Shown here piece after piece: positions 21,202 to 30,162 of a stretch of 64,000 nt of DNA. Source of the DNA: Planctomycetaceae bacterium (GTDB taxonomy: Bacteria; Planctomycetota; Planctomycetia; Pirellulales; UBA7805); contig CACOUL010000006.1 of assembly GCA_902630355.1 (NCBI GenBank), forward strand, positions 1-64,000. The letters are read 5' to 3'. The position numbers and the translations under genes are program-made. How positions within the stretch are numbered: the first letter of the stretch is position 1; every line of letters starts with the position of its first letter. The notes beneath the pieces were generated by a model that saw nothing but the letters and a program-made list of their open reading frames with translations, did no database searches and was not told the DNA's origin.

Positions 21202-21972
21202 CTAACTGTCTTCCTGCTCAGCCTGCCCATGATTCTGTGCTGTTTGAGACTGAAAAGCCACTTTATCGCCTGTGGCTACCACAATCAGCAGCACCGCATT
21301 CACGACGGCGACGACGATTCCCGTCACGCCTATCCCCATCCCCATACCCCACACCGGCATAGCGATCATCGATACCACACCTTGCAAGATTGCAAAGACA
21401 ATACTGACAACGCATGCGAGCGAGAAAAGTGGAATTGCACTCGGTTTGGTCATGAGCAGCCAAATCGAGGTGAATAGATAACACGCCGCAATCGCCATGG
21501 AAATCAGACTCGCCAAAAATGCAATCGGCCCATACCAGACGGGAATATTATAGAGTGCCACTATCTTATCACCGCGTTCCTCAGCCTGCTTCATCTGCTC
21601 ATCGGCCTGCTTCTCAGCTTGCTTCTGTTCTGCATCAGCCTGCTTGGAAAAAGCCTCCATCTCCTTTTCATTGTCTTCGGCAAATTTTTGCTGTGCGGCG
21701 GGAATCTTAAAATCGGGTGATTGCTTTACCTGATCGTCGTCAAATTTTTTGTCTTCTTTCTCTTCCTCGGCTTCCTCTTTCGCCTCCTCGGCTTCCTCTT
21801 TCTTTTGCTCTGCCGCGGCCTGCCGCTGAGCATCGCGCTGCATTTGCATTCCCTGCTGTTGGATTGAAATCATTTGCGGCACTCTCAATCCGAAACCGCT
21901 ATTGAACAGCGCGTAAATAGCCATCACAATTCCGATGATGCCGACGACGGTGGCCCAAGTAGGTCGCTGCAT
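21202..21972 (-). CDS. Membrane protein with a charged coiled-coil segment
   Basis: A 256-residue protein. One transmembrane helix lies at about 8-28. A Gln/Glu/Lys/Ala-rich coiled coil follows (about 38-135, including EEAEEAKEEAEEEKED and AEQKQAEKQADEQMKQ). Three more helices lie at about 145-230, the last Gly/Met-rich (WGMGMGIGVTG). The topology implies an external or cytoplasmic helical domain between membrane anchors. No family recognised. It is followed after 59 bp by the small membrane protein. Confidence 0.75.
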   Translation of the reverse strand: MQRPTWATVVGIIGIVMAIYALFNSGFGLRVPQMISIQQQGMQMQRDAQRQAAAEQKKEEAEEAKEEAEEEKEDKKFDDDQVKQSPDFKIPAAQQKFAEDNEKEMEAFSKQADAEQKQAEKQADEQMKQAEERGDKIVALYNIPVWYGPIAFLASLISMAIAACYLFTSIWLLMTKPSAIPLFSLACVVSIVFAILQGVVSMIAMPVWGMGMGIGVTGIVVAVVNAVLLIVVATGDKVAFQSQTAQNHGQAEQEDS

Positions 21973-22055
21973 TTCTGTCTCCCCTTTTACTCTGCGAACA
22001 GAAGATCAAATCATAACAGAAGCCGATCGGTTCACAATCGGCATCGATGACCGTA

Positions 22056-23594
22056 TCACGTCCACATCTGCCGATCGAGCATCCGGTAGCCGACCGCTTC
22101 GCTTAGATGATCCGCGTTCATCGATTCAGAGTCGTCGAGATCCGCAATCGTGCGCGCGACGCGAAGAATTTTATCGTGAGCACGGGCCGAAAGACCCACC
22201 GCGTCCATGGCCGTCTTGAGCAACTGTGCTCCGGCAGCATCGAGTTTGCAAAACGTGCGAATCTGCCGGTGCGTCATCTGGCCGTTACGACGCGTGCGGC
22301 TGCTGATGAATCGCTGATGCTGCAGTGCGCGGGCGGCAACGACCGCCTCACGCATCTGCGCGCTGCCGGCCCCCGAGCGGCAACCGGTCAGATCGCGGAA
22401 TGAAACGGCCGGCACTTCGAGATGCAGATCGATTCGGTCGAGAAGCGGGCCGCTGATTTTCCCCATGTAACGCTCGATCTGTGGCGGCGTGCAGTGGCAG
22501 TCGCGTCGCGGGTCGGTCCGGTAACCGCAGGGACACGGATTGAGCGCGGCGACGAGCATGAAATCGGCCGGATAGGTCGAGGTCGCCAGCGCACGGCTGA
22601 TCGTCACGGTGCCATCTTCGAGCGGTTGGCGGAGAACTTCCAGCGTGCGCCGATTGAATTCCGGCAACTCATCGAGAAACAAGACGCCGTGATGCGCAAG
22701 GCTAATCTCTCCGGGCGCCGGTGGCGAGCCACCCCCGGCGAGGCCCGCGTGACTGATCGTATGGTGCGGTTCGCGAAAGGGCCGCACCGTGAGCAGCGGC
22801 TGAGCCGGATCGATTTTTCCCAGGGTGCTGTAGATGCTCGTCGTTTCAATCGACTCGCTCGCCGAGAGCAGTGGCAGGATCGAAGGGATCCGTTTGGCGA
22901 TCATGGTCTTTCCCGATCCGGGAGGACCGACCATCAGCAGGTTGTGGCCGCCGGCCGCCGCGATCACCGCCGTTCGCTTGGCGGTTTCTTGGCCGCGGAC
23001 GTCGGCAAAATCGATCTCGTAGTGATCTCGCTTTTTACGCCAGGAATCAGCATCGTGCAGATAAGGATCGATCGAGTCGCCCGCTGCAAAAAACTGTGCC
23101 GCATCAGAAAGCGACGCCACGGGCAGAATGGCCACGTCCTCTACCACGGCCGCCTCAGCAGCGTTTGCAGCCGGAACGATCAGCCCCTCGAGCCGTTCGT
23201 CTTTTGCCGTTGCAATCGCCATTGAAAGGGCGCCCTTGATCGGACGAGTCGTGCCGTCGAGGGCCAACTCTCCGACTACCGCATAGCGGTCGAGTTTGCT
23301 GGACTCGAGTTGACCGGCCGCGGCGAGCATGCCGAGGGCGATCGGCAGATCGAACGACGCCGCTTGCTTTGGCAGATCAGCCGGGGCGAGATTGATCACG
23401 ACTCTTTCACGGGGAACTGCAAAGCCAGAATTGGCCATCGCCCGGGCCACCCGGTGGGTGCTCTCGCGCACGGCCGCTTCCGGAAGGCCCACCAGCACCG
23501 TCTTGGGGAGCGCTTTGGGCGAAACATCGACCTCCGCTTCCACGCCAAGCGCATCGAGTCCTAAGAGAGAATAGGTCTGTAATTTCGCCAACAT
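22056..23594 (-). CDS. comM: YifB/ComM family Mg-chelatase-like AAA+ ATPase
   Basis: A 512-residue protein. The start ATG at 23594 follows GGGGAGG and gives the family N-terminus MLAKLQTYSLLGLDA; a longer frame upstream lacks similarity. An N-terminal Lon-protease-like fold (about 1-170) is followed by a Mg-chelatase AAA+ module with Walker A GPPGSGKT, Walker B LFLDELPEF and sensor NPCPCGY. The C-terminal domain has TCRKLDAAG-like helices. ComM in Vibrio is a hexameric branch-migration helicase that aids integration of transforming DNA; most YifB homologues are uncharacterised. Divergent from selD. Confidence 0.93.
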   Translation of the reverse strand: MLAKLQTYSLLGLDALGVEAEVDVSPKALPKTVLVGLPEAAVRESTHRVARAMANSGFAVPRERVVINLAPADLPKQAASFDLPIALGMLAAAGQLESSKLDRYAVVGELALDGTTRPIKGALSMAIATAKDERLEGLIVPAANAAEAAVVEDVAILPVASLSDAAQFFAAGDSIDPYLHDADSWRKKRDHYEIDFADVRGQETAKRTAVIAAAGGHNLLMVGPPGSGKTMIAKRIPSILPLLSASESIETTSIYSTLGKIDPAQPLLTVRPFREPHHTISHAGLAGGGSPPAPGEISLAHHGVLFLDELPEFNRRTLEVLRQPLEDGTVTISRALATSTYPADFMLVAALNPCPCGYRTDPRRDCHCTPPQIERYMGKISGPLLDRIDLHLEVPAVSFRDLTGCRSGAGSAQMREAVVAARALQHQRFISSRTRRNGQMTHRQIRTFCKLDAAGAQLLKTAMDAVGLSARAHDKILRVARTIADLDDSESMNADHLSEAVGYRMLDRQMWT

Positions 23595-23785
23595 GCGACT
23601 GCCTCCCCGGCCTTGTGGGCCAAAAACGACTAGTGAACATTTGTTCACATTATGCCAGTTCTCCTCGGAATTGCAAACGGTTTGCGGCGGGGCCACCGTT
23701 TCGCGAGTGATTGGGCGTTATGGGGACCACCAATAACTGCCGATAAAACATGAAGTAAAACAACCCTTTCGTCAGGAGATGCGCC

Positions 23786-24844
23786 ATGGGCCTCTTTGGT
23801 GGCAAAAAGCGTTTGGTCGACTGGGCCAGTTGCGCCGGGTGAGCGGGGAAACTTCCGCAGGAAGTCACCGCACAGGTTGTGCAGCAATTACCCACGTTCG
23901 AACATCCCGATCTGTTGATCGGCTGTGACGGCTCAAGCGATGCCGGTGCGTTCCGCCTGCGCGATGATTTGGTGATCCTTCAGTCGCTCGACTTTTTCCC
24001 CCCCCTCGTCGACGACCCCTATCTGTTCGGGCAAATTGCAGCGGCCAACAGCTTGAGCGACATCTACGCGATGGGGGGTCAGCCGCGAACGGCACTGAAC
24101 ATCGTGGGCTTCCCCGACGACAAGCTCGATCTGAAAATTCTCCATGAAATTCTTCGCGGGGGAGCCGAACGGGTCGAAAAAGCCGGTGCAGTGATCATGG
24201 GTGGCCACTCGGTCCGCGACGCAGAGATCAAATACGGACTGAGTGTGACCGGCACGGCAGACCAAAACACCATGCTTACCAATCGCGGTGCGCACGCGGG
24301 CGACCGATTGGTTCTCTCCAAGGCCCTGGGGACCGGTTTCATCACCACAGCATTCAAGAAAGATGGTTGCCCGAAAGACGTACTTGATGCCGCCACGGCA
24401 GGCATGGCAATGCTCAATGAGGGGGCAAGCCTAGCAGCACAAGCGGGTGGCGCAAATGCCGCGACCGACATCACTGGCTTTGGTCTGGCAGGGCATGCGG
24501 TCGAAATGGCCTCTGCGAGCGGGGTGAGCCTAGTGATTGATGTAGATCAGCTACCCATTCTGCCGGGGGCGGCTCAGCTGGCCAGCTCCGGTTACTTCAC
24601 GCGGGCAAGCAAAACAAATCGCAGTAGCGTGGAGACCGTTTCTCAAATCGAAGCGGGTGCCGATCCGATCCAACTCGAAATGCTGTTCGATCCACAGACT
24701 TCGGGCGGATTGCTGCTGAGTGTGCCTGCAGATCGTGCGGATGCGGTCGTCACAGCGTGCCGGGCAAAGGGGGCGGTGGCAGCCGCAATCATCGGCGAGG
24801 TCCGCAAGCGCGAAGGGGACACTCTGCTGATCCTCCGGCCCTAA
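23786..24844 (+). CDS. selD: Selenide, water dikinase, a selenoprotein (in-frame TGA read as Sec19)
   Basis: SelD makes selenophosphate from selenide and ATP for selenocysteine and selenouridine synthesis. The true start is ATG at 23786 with AGGAGA 7 nt upstream. The frame then passes TGA at 23840-23842 (residue 19) and continues to 24844, 352 residues. The context SCAGUAGK matches the SelD active-site C-x-x-(C/U)-x-x-K, so the TGA sits exactly where many SelDs carry Cys or Sec. Downstream DDPYLFGQIAAANSLSDIYAMGG and FDPQTSGG are canonical. Calling from GTG 23879 would lose the catalytic residue. Inference: the genome also encodes SelA, SelB and tRNA-Sec. Confidence 0.95.
23840..23871 (+). 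promoter_or_regulatory. Bacterial SECIS hairpin following the Sec codon of selD
   Basis: Directly after TGA, GCGG (23843-23846) pairs with CCGC (23868-23871). Inside it ACTTCC pairs with GGAAGT around a GCA loop. The apical loop lies about 15 nt past the TGA, in the range for SelB-binding bSECIS elements. Folding was done by eye. Confidence 0.6.
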
Positions 24845-25047
24845 ACGGGGGCACCTTCACGCTTCGTGGTCTAGCGGATCTTGGTCTACCGGAGGGCTTT
24901 TTTCTGGCCTCTCACAAAAAATGCCTGTTTTTGCCCGTTTTAGCGCAGTAGCAGTGGACAGAGGGCAAAAAAACTCTTTTTGTGTCCGCTCTTAAGTCGA
25001 AGAGGCGATACCTCTTACGGCAGGGTGGTTCCGAAGGAGAAGAGCGG

Positions 25048-26241
25048 ATGCCGGTCACTTTTGACTGTGGGCAGTGCGGGAAGCACTACGAGGTCGGTGA
25101 AACGCTTGCCGGGCGAAGAGCCAAATGCAGTCGTTGCCAGACCGTTTTCCGCATTCCGGAACCTGCCGCTGCACTGGCAGGAAGTACCGATGACGAGTAC
25201 CGCCTCGCCGCTCTCTTCGAAGAAGAATTCGGGCCGCTGCCGGATTCTGACCGCACCGACACCAAACCGTGTCCCTCTTGCGCAGCGGCCCTGCTGCCTC
25301 AAACCGTACTCTGTGTCGAATGCGGCTACCACCTGGAAAAAGGGACAAACCTAGCAATCGATAATCCGGTCTCCGAGGCGACCCGGCGTCCTGAGCCGAT
25401 GGCGAAAAAACTCTCGGCAAAGAAATCTCGCAAACATTCATTTTCGATCGCGACGTACGTTCGAGGAACCCTGCTGAGTCTTCTCTTCGCGATTGTCGGG
25501 GGCGCCCTCTGGGCGGCCGCTTCCCTGGCGACCGATTATGCCCTGGGATTCCTCGCGTGGGCTGTGGGTGGGCTTGCCGGACTCGGTATGGCAATCGCGC
25601 ATCAAGACAACGACGGCACGATCGCCGGTCTCACCTCCGCCTTGATGGCACTGGTGGGATGCGTCTTCAGCAAAGTTCTGTACTTTGCAGTTTTTTTTAG
25701 TATGGCAATGGAAATGACTGAAATCGATTTCCAGGAACATGTGGCGTCGGTTGTGGCAGAAGATCGGATGCGGTCCGCCGGTCAGGATCCTGAGGAGGCA
25801 AGCGAGGCCTATCACGATCAGGAGTTTGAGGCGGCACTGCAGGAAGTGGGATCCTGGGATTCCGAAAAAATTCAGCAGCGGATCAAATTACACGAAGAGG
25901 CGAATCGCATCGACTTGATGAATCGATTGCTGGCGCAGCGTCGTTCTCCGCAAGACAACGTCTCAGATCTGGCCACGTACTCGGCAATCGCAAATCGCGT
26001 GACACTGCTCAGCGATGCGGAGGTGGTGGCCGAGTTGGCCCGAACACCTGCCATCGCGACTGCATCGACTGCCGAAACGGAAGTTGTCGATCGCGGCGAA
26101 CGGTCCACCGACTCGAAGGCCGCGACCGGCACCGGTTTATTCTTCATCGCCCTTCTGGCATTCGGTATCTTCGGCGGAGTCTTCCTCGTGTTGGGCATGG
26201 TCTCCGCCTATCGCCTGGGATCGGGCAATCTGGCCGCCTGA
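25048..26241 (+). CDS. Membrane protein with two N-terminal zinc ribbons
   Basis: A 397-residue protein. ATG at 25048 follows GGAG and places the first zinc ribbon at the N-terminus (C-x2-C ... C-x2-C in FDCGQCGKHYEV and KCSRCQTVFRIP). A second ribbon occupies about 88-110 (CPSCAAAL ... CVECGYHL). After a basic linker come three to four transmembrane helices (about 150-235). A soluble helical region follows (about 240-360), with a final helix near 370-392. Paired zinc ribbons ahead of membrane helices are common in planctomycete proteins of unknown role. No enzymatic motif seen. Confidence 0.8.
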   Translation: MPVTFDCGQCGKHYEVGETLAGRRAKCSRCQTVFRIPEPAAALAGSTDDEYRLAALFEEEFGPLPDSDRTDTKPCPSCAAALLPQTVLCVECGYHLEKGTNLAIDNPVSEATRRPEPMAKKLSAKKSRKHSFSIATYVRGTLLSLLFAIVGGALWAAASLATDYALGFLAWAVGGLAGLGMAIAHQDNDGTIAGLTSALMALVGCVFSKVLYFAVFFSMAMEMTEIDFQEHVASVVAEDRMRSAGQDPEEASEAYHDQEFEAALQEVGSWDSEKIQQRIKLHEEANRIDLMNRLLAQRRSPQDNVSDLATYSAIANRVTLLSDAEVVAELARTPAIATASTAETEVVDRGERSTDSKAATGTGLFFIALLAFGIFGGVFLVLGMVSAYRLGSGNLAA

Positions 26242-26370
26242 CATCAGTTGGAGATGCGTTTCCCCCGAGATGCTATTTCTGCCGGCGTTGCAAAATTTTG
26301 CAAATAGTCGATCATAGGGCCGTCCCGTAAGCCGGACAGCGATTGCTGAAGTTTGTCCCTGGAGTCTCCG

Positions 26371-26820
26371 ATGCCGTCGGTCGATGAAATCAATTCGCAT
26401 CTGCACACGCAAATTCCCATGACCCGGCATATGGGAATCCTCGTGACGCGATTCAGCATGACCGATGTTGAAACGACCGCGCCCCTCAAGGCGAATATCA
26501 ATCACCAGCAATCGGCATTCGGCGGCAGTATTGCCGCGCTAGGAATCGTTACCGGCTTTGTGGCCATCTGGGGCAACCTTAAAGCCCGCGAGATCAATGC
26601 AGAACTCGTGATACAGCATAGTGAAACCGATTTCAGCAAACCGGCCCTCAGCGACATGGAGGCCCGCTCGCGCACGCTCTCCGATCTGCAAATCGAGGAA
26701 TTCACGAAGACTCTGACACAAAACGGCAGGGCCCGCATCCTGGTCACGAGCGATATTTTCTCCGAAGGCAAACTCATCGCCAGCAATACGGGGACGTTTG
26801 TGGCAATCACTGAAGCTTGA
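26371..26820 (+). CDS. YiiD-type hot-dog thioesterase domain protein
   Basis: A 149-residue protein. ATG at 26371 is 7 nt after GGAG and is preferred to the TTG 18 bp upstream. The sequence PLKANINHQQSAFGGSIAALG matches the putative thioesterase domain found at the C-terminus of YiiD, a single hot-dog fold with the Asn-His-...-Ala-Phe-Gly-Gly motif on the central helix. Likely hydrolyses or binds an acyl thioester; substrate unknown. Convergent with uvrC with a 1-bp gap. Confidence 0.8.
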   Translation: MPSVDEINSHLHTQIPMTRHMGILVTRFSMTDVETTAPLKANINHQQSAFGGSIAALGIVTGFVAIWGNLKAREINAELVIQHSETDFSKPALSDMEARSRTLSDLQIEEFTKTLTQNGRARILVTSDIFSEGKLIASNTGTFVAITEA

Positions 26821-26821
26821 T

Positions 26822-28171
26822 TCAATCGTCCGGGAGGACCGATTTGCTCCGCAACAGATGATGGTAGTGCTGCGCGAAGCGATGGGATTCGTCGCGCACG
26901 TACTGCAAAAGGCGAAGCGCGTAACTCTGTCTTGTGAGTCTGATCGGTTCGGCGACATCCGGCAAATAGATTTCTTCCTCTCGCTTTGCCAGCCCCAAGA
27001 CCGTAGGCGGCTCAATTTGCAGGGAGGAAAAAGCATCGAGGACCGCGTTGAGTTGACCTCGGCCCCCATCAATCAGAAGCAAATCGGGAAAAAGTTGCCC
27101 CTCTGCCTCAAGGCGGTGAAACCGCCGGCTCACCACTTCGCGCAGTGAGCGGTAATCATCCACCCCGTCGACCCCGCGGATTTTGTAGCGCCGATATCCC
27201 GGCTTAAAGGGAAGCCCATCGATAAACTGCACCACGCTGGCCACCGTATCGGTCCCGGCCAGATGCGCAACATCAACCCCCTCGATCGATCGCGGCAATT
27301 TGGTGAGCCCCAATACCTGCTTGAGACCTGCGAGCCCTTTCTTCGGGTCGATATGAAAAACTTCGACCTGGGCGTGGGTTTCCAACTCTCCCCGCTGATC
27401 CAACGTTTGCACCAACTGGATTTCATCGCGCAAACGGGCGGCGCGCTCAAACTCTTGCTTTGCCGAAGCATCCTGCATCTCCGCTTGCATTTGCGCGAGC
27501 AACTTTTTTTTCTTGCCCTCCATGAACATCTTCAGCCGACGGATATCTTCCCGATACTCCTCGGTGCTGATCCGCAAATTACAGGGTGCGGTACACTGAT
27601 CGATCGAGGCGAGCAGACAGGGCCGATACCATTGCCATTTTTCATCTGATTCATCGATATCGAGTTCGCACGTACGGAACTTGAAGATCCGCTGCAACAC
27701 CTGCAAAGCACCACGCAGCGTCGCGGCGCTCGTAAAGGGACCATATAATTTGACCCCACTCCTCTCGGGCGTTCGCGTCACTTCGACGCGGGGAAAATCT
27801 TCGCGCGTCGTTATCTGCAGATAGGGAAAGCTCTTCCCATCCTTGAGTTCTCGATTGTGACGCGGTTGGATATCTTTGATCAACCGCGATTCCATCAACA
27901 AGGCATCGACCTCACTCTCCGCCTCGACGTAATCGACATCGGCAATCTCACCAACCCAACTCGCGGTGCGGGGCTCCTCCCGCGCGGCTTTGAGAAAATA
28001 GCTACCCGCCCTGGCCCGCAGATTGTTGGCCTTACCGACATAGATCACAATGCCCGAAGCATCCTTCATCAGATAGACGCCCGGCGATTGAGGAAAGGTG
28101 CGAGCTTGCGCAGCCGCTTGCTCAAATGCGGAGGGCCCTTCTCGGTCCGATTGAGAATTCGCTGTACCCAT
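26822..28171 (-). CDS. uvrC: Excinuclease ABC subunit C, lacking the C-terminal HhH domain
   Basis: UvrC makes both incisions in nucleotide excision repair after UvrA/UvrB find damage. It has an N-terminal GIY-YIG nuclease (PGVYLMKDASGIVIYVGKA), a CTAPC cysteine cluster region and a UVR motif (KQEFERAARLRDEI) that binds UvrB. The RNase H-like nuclease has GVDVAHLAGTDTVAS, LLIDGGRGQL and RDESHRFAQHYHHLLRSK. The chain then stops, so the usual tandem helix-hairpin-helix DNA-binding tail (about 60-150 residues) is absent: 449 residues against roughly 600. ATG 28171 overlaps the TGA of the ABC permease by one base, suggesting translational coupling; a start 30 bp upstream is possible. Confidence 0.93.
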   Translation of the reverse strand: MGTANSQSDREGPSAFEQAAAQARTFPQSPGVYLMKDASGIVIYVGKANNLRARAGSYFLKAAREEPRTASWVGEIADVDYVEAESEVDALLMESRLIKDIQPRHNRELKDGKSFPYLQITTREDFPRVEVTRTPERSGVKLYGPFTSAATLRGALQVLQRIFKFRTCELDIDESDEKWQWYRPCLLASIDQCTAPCNLRISTEEYREDIRRLKMFMEGKKKKLLAQMQAEMQDASAKQEFERAARLRDEIQLVQTLDQRGELETHAQVEVFHIDPKKGLAGLKQVLGLTKLPRSIEGVDVAHLAGTDTVASVVQFIDGLPFKPGYRRYKIRGVDGVDDYRSLREVVSRRFHRLEAEGQLFPDLLLIDGGRGQLNAVLDAFSSLQIEPPTVLGLAKREEEIYLPDVAEPIRLTRQSYALRLLQYVRDESHRFAQHYHHLLRSKSVLPDD

Positions 28172-29139
28172 CAGTACTCGGCCCGCCAACTGACCCAACA
28201 ACCAATCCCTAGAACCACAAGCAAAAAGATTCCGCTGCTGATCACCGGCGACCAGACGGATCGCGATTTTATTTTACCTTTTCGATCCAAAAAATATTGG
28301 ACCGTTTCATCTAATTCGAGTGGTTTCGGCAACACCGTATAAAGTGGCAGAATGCCGAACGTATAAACCGACTGCCAAAAAGCTTCGGCCTGTGGCACTT
28401 CGCCCTCTCCTTCCGGCGATATCATCCGAGGATCTTCCAATACATCAGCCAACGGTAGCAGTCGCTCCATCGTCTGCTTGGAACTGGCAACGAGAATGCA
28501 ACTTCCCCAAAACAATATGGTCACGAAGATCGACAACACGGTACGCCGAGACAAAAGGCCGATGAGTGCCGCAACGGAAAAGAGGATCATGAAGTAGAAC
28601 AAAAAAACAGGGATCGCGATCAAGATACGCCCCTCCCAGAGACCCCAGCGAAGTCCTACGACCAAAAAAAGGCCCGTGATGAGATAACAAATATTCATTA
28701 GGACAAACGCACACCCCCCGATGAACTTTGCGAGAAAAAGAGCCGGTCGATTCAGCGGCTTGCTCAACAGGAGGTCCACCGACCCGCTTCGATAGGTTTC
28801 CGGAATCACGCCGGCTGAAACGATGATCGCAAGCAAAATACCGAAAAATCCCACGATAAAATCGATCACATGGTCCATAAACCAGGCGAGTGCCAATACC
28901 CGCAACTCGGTAGCAGACTCGGCCGGCAGTTGAATCGTCGGCCCGAAGTCGCTTCCCGCATAGCGCAACTGAAGTCCATCGATGGCATAGCCTGATTCCG
29001 CATCGCCCGAAACGATATCCAGCCCCATCGGCGCAAGCGCTGCCAAAAAGAGGGTTATCATGATCAGCGCGATCCAGAGAATCCTGGAGTTGGCCGCCGC
29101 CTGGAATGAGTCGCCGATAAGTGCGAGGTATGGCTTCAT
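28171..29139 (-). CDS. ABC-2 type transporter permease
   Basis: A 322-residue membrane protein with about six hydrophobic helices. The first lies at about 20-42, and the others are clustered between about 120 and 230, with one near the C-terminus (about 300-318). A large extracytoplasmic loop occupies about 45-110. The PETYRSGSVDLLLSKPLNRPALFLAKFIGG stretch is the cytoplasmic coupling region typical of ABC-2 permeases. Its ATG overlaps the stop of the ATPase gene by 4 bp, so the two form one exporter. Substrate unknown. Confidence 0.88.
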   Translation of the reverse strand: MKPYLALIGDSFQAAANSRILWIALIMITLFLAALAPMGLDIVSGDAESGYAIDGLQLRYAGSDFGPTIQLPAESATELRVLALAWFMDHVIDFIVGFFGILLAIIVSAGVIPETYRSGSVDLLLSKPLNRPALFLAKFIGGCAFVLMNICYLITGLFLVVGLRWGLWEGRILIAIPVFLFYFMILFSVAALIGLLSRRTVLSIFVTILFWGSCILVASSKQTMERLLPLADVLEDPRMISPEGEGEVPQAEAFWQSVYTFGILPLYTVLPKPLELDETVQYFLDRKGKIKSRSVWSPVISSGIFLLVVLGIGCWVSWRAEY

Positions 29140-30098
29140 GCAGAATCCTTGCCCTCGTCATCAGGTGCGACGAGTTTCAAGAACGCACCCTCGAGCGAGA
29201 AAAGCTGTTTCAGACTGAGGATACTGATGCCACCAGCACGTAATCCATCGATACATTGATCGACTGCAGACTGATCGGCAAGATTCAACCGAACGCGGTA
29301 CCGCTGCTCGTCCAACCTCTGCCAATCAACCTCTCCGTAAAGATCGAGTGCCGCCTGCGCCTCGGTCTCGGCACCGCGGAGTTCCAATTCGATGCGCAAG
29401 GCATCCTTTTGCTGAAGACCCGCGATCGCACCGCAATACTTCAGACTTCCCTGGTCGAGAATCGCCACCTGATCGGAAATCTGCTCCACCTCTTGAAGGA
29501 GATGGCTATTTAAAAAAATAGTTTTCCCTTCCCTTTTGGCTTCGCAAATCAAATCACGCACCATTTTTCGGCCCGCCGGATCGAGTCCATCGGTGGGCTC
29601 ATCCAGAATAAGTAGATCGGGTTGATGCAGCAGCGCGCCGGCCAACCCGAGTCGCTGACGCATTCCCTTGGAAAACTGTTTCACGGGCACGCGGGCCGCC
29701 GTGGCCAGACCGACCGCATCGAGAAGTGCCTCGCGGCGCGGGCGACTCTCTGCGGGTGCGATCCCGTGCAGCCTTCCCCAGAACACGAGTGCCGAGGAGG
29801 CCGTGTGATGGGTTGCCGTAAAAAGATTTTCGGGAAGATAACCAATGCGACGCCGACTGCGCACCGACCCTGCCGGTTGACCTGCGATCTGCGCCGTACC
29901 GTGAGAGGGACGAAGCAGTCCCAGCAATATTTTTACGAGCGTCGTCTTACCGGCACCATTCGGCCCGAGCAAAGAAACGATCTGCCCCTTCGCCACCGAA
30001 AGGGAAACGTCCTGCAGGGCCAACTTCCTTCGCAACCCGAACGACGAGGAGTAGGTCTTACTGAGTCGGGTTACTTCAATCGCCAGGGTTGAACCCAT
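29136..30098 (-). CDS. ABC transporter ATP-binding protein
   Basis: A 320-residue ATPase driving the adjacent permease. It has Walker A LLGPNGAGKTT, the Q-loop region YLPENLF, signature FSKGMRQRL, Walker B LLILDEPTDGLDP and a switch histidine in NSHLL. The C-terminal 90 residues are the extra domain common in multidrug or export type ABC-2 ATPases. First gene of a coupled run ATPase-permease-uvrC with overlapping start and stop codons. Confidence 0.93.
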   Translation of the reverse strand: MGSTLAIEVTRLSKTYSSSFGLRRKLALQDVSLSVAKGQIVSLLGPNGAGKTTLVKILLGLLRPSHGTAQIAGQPAGSVRSRRRIGYLPENLFTATHHTASSALVFWGRLHGIAPAESRPRREALLDAVGLATAARVPVKQFSKGMRQRLGLAGALLHQPDLLILDEPTDGLDPAGRKMVRDLICEAKREGKTIFLNSHLLQEVEQISDQVAILDQGSLKYCGAIAGLQQKDALRIELELRGAETEAQAALDLYGEVDWQRLDEQRYRVRLNLADQSAVDQCIDGLRAGGISILSLKQLFSLEGAFLKLVAPDDEGKDSA

Positions 30099-30123
30099 CG
30101 AAAGGTATCCGTCTGAAATTCAC

Positions 30124-30147
30124 AAACTCACTTGATGTGAGTTTTTT
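30124..30147. terminator. Short hairpin between dedA and the ABC operon
   Basis: AAACTCAC (30124-30131) and GTGAGTTT (30137-30144) form a perfect 8-bp stem with loop TTGAT. The T6 tail is on the + strand, whereas both neighbours are read leftward, where only three U residues follow. Its role as a terminator is therefore uncertain. Confidence 0.35.
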
Positions 30148-30162
30148 CATCTTCAATTAAAC

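Noticed and set aside
24830..24903. Possible terminator after selD (CCTCCGG ... CCGGAGG plus T6)
   Set aside because: The arms are over 50 nt apart, so the structure is not convincing.
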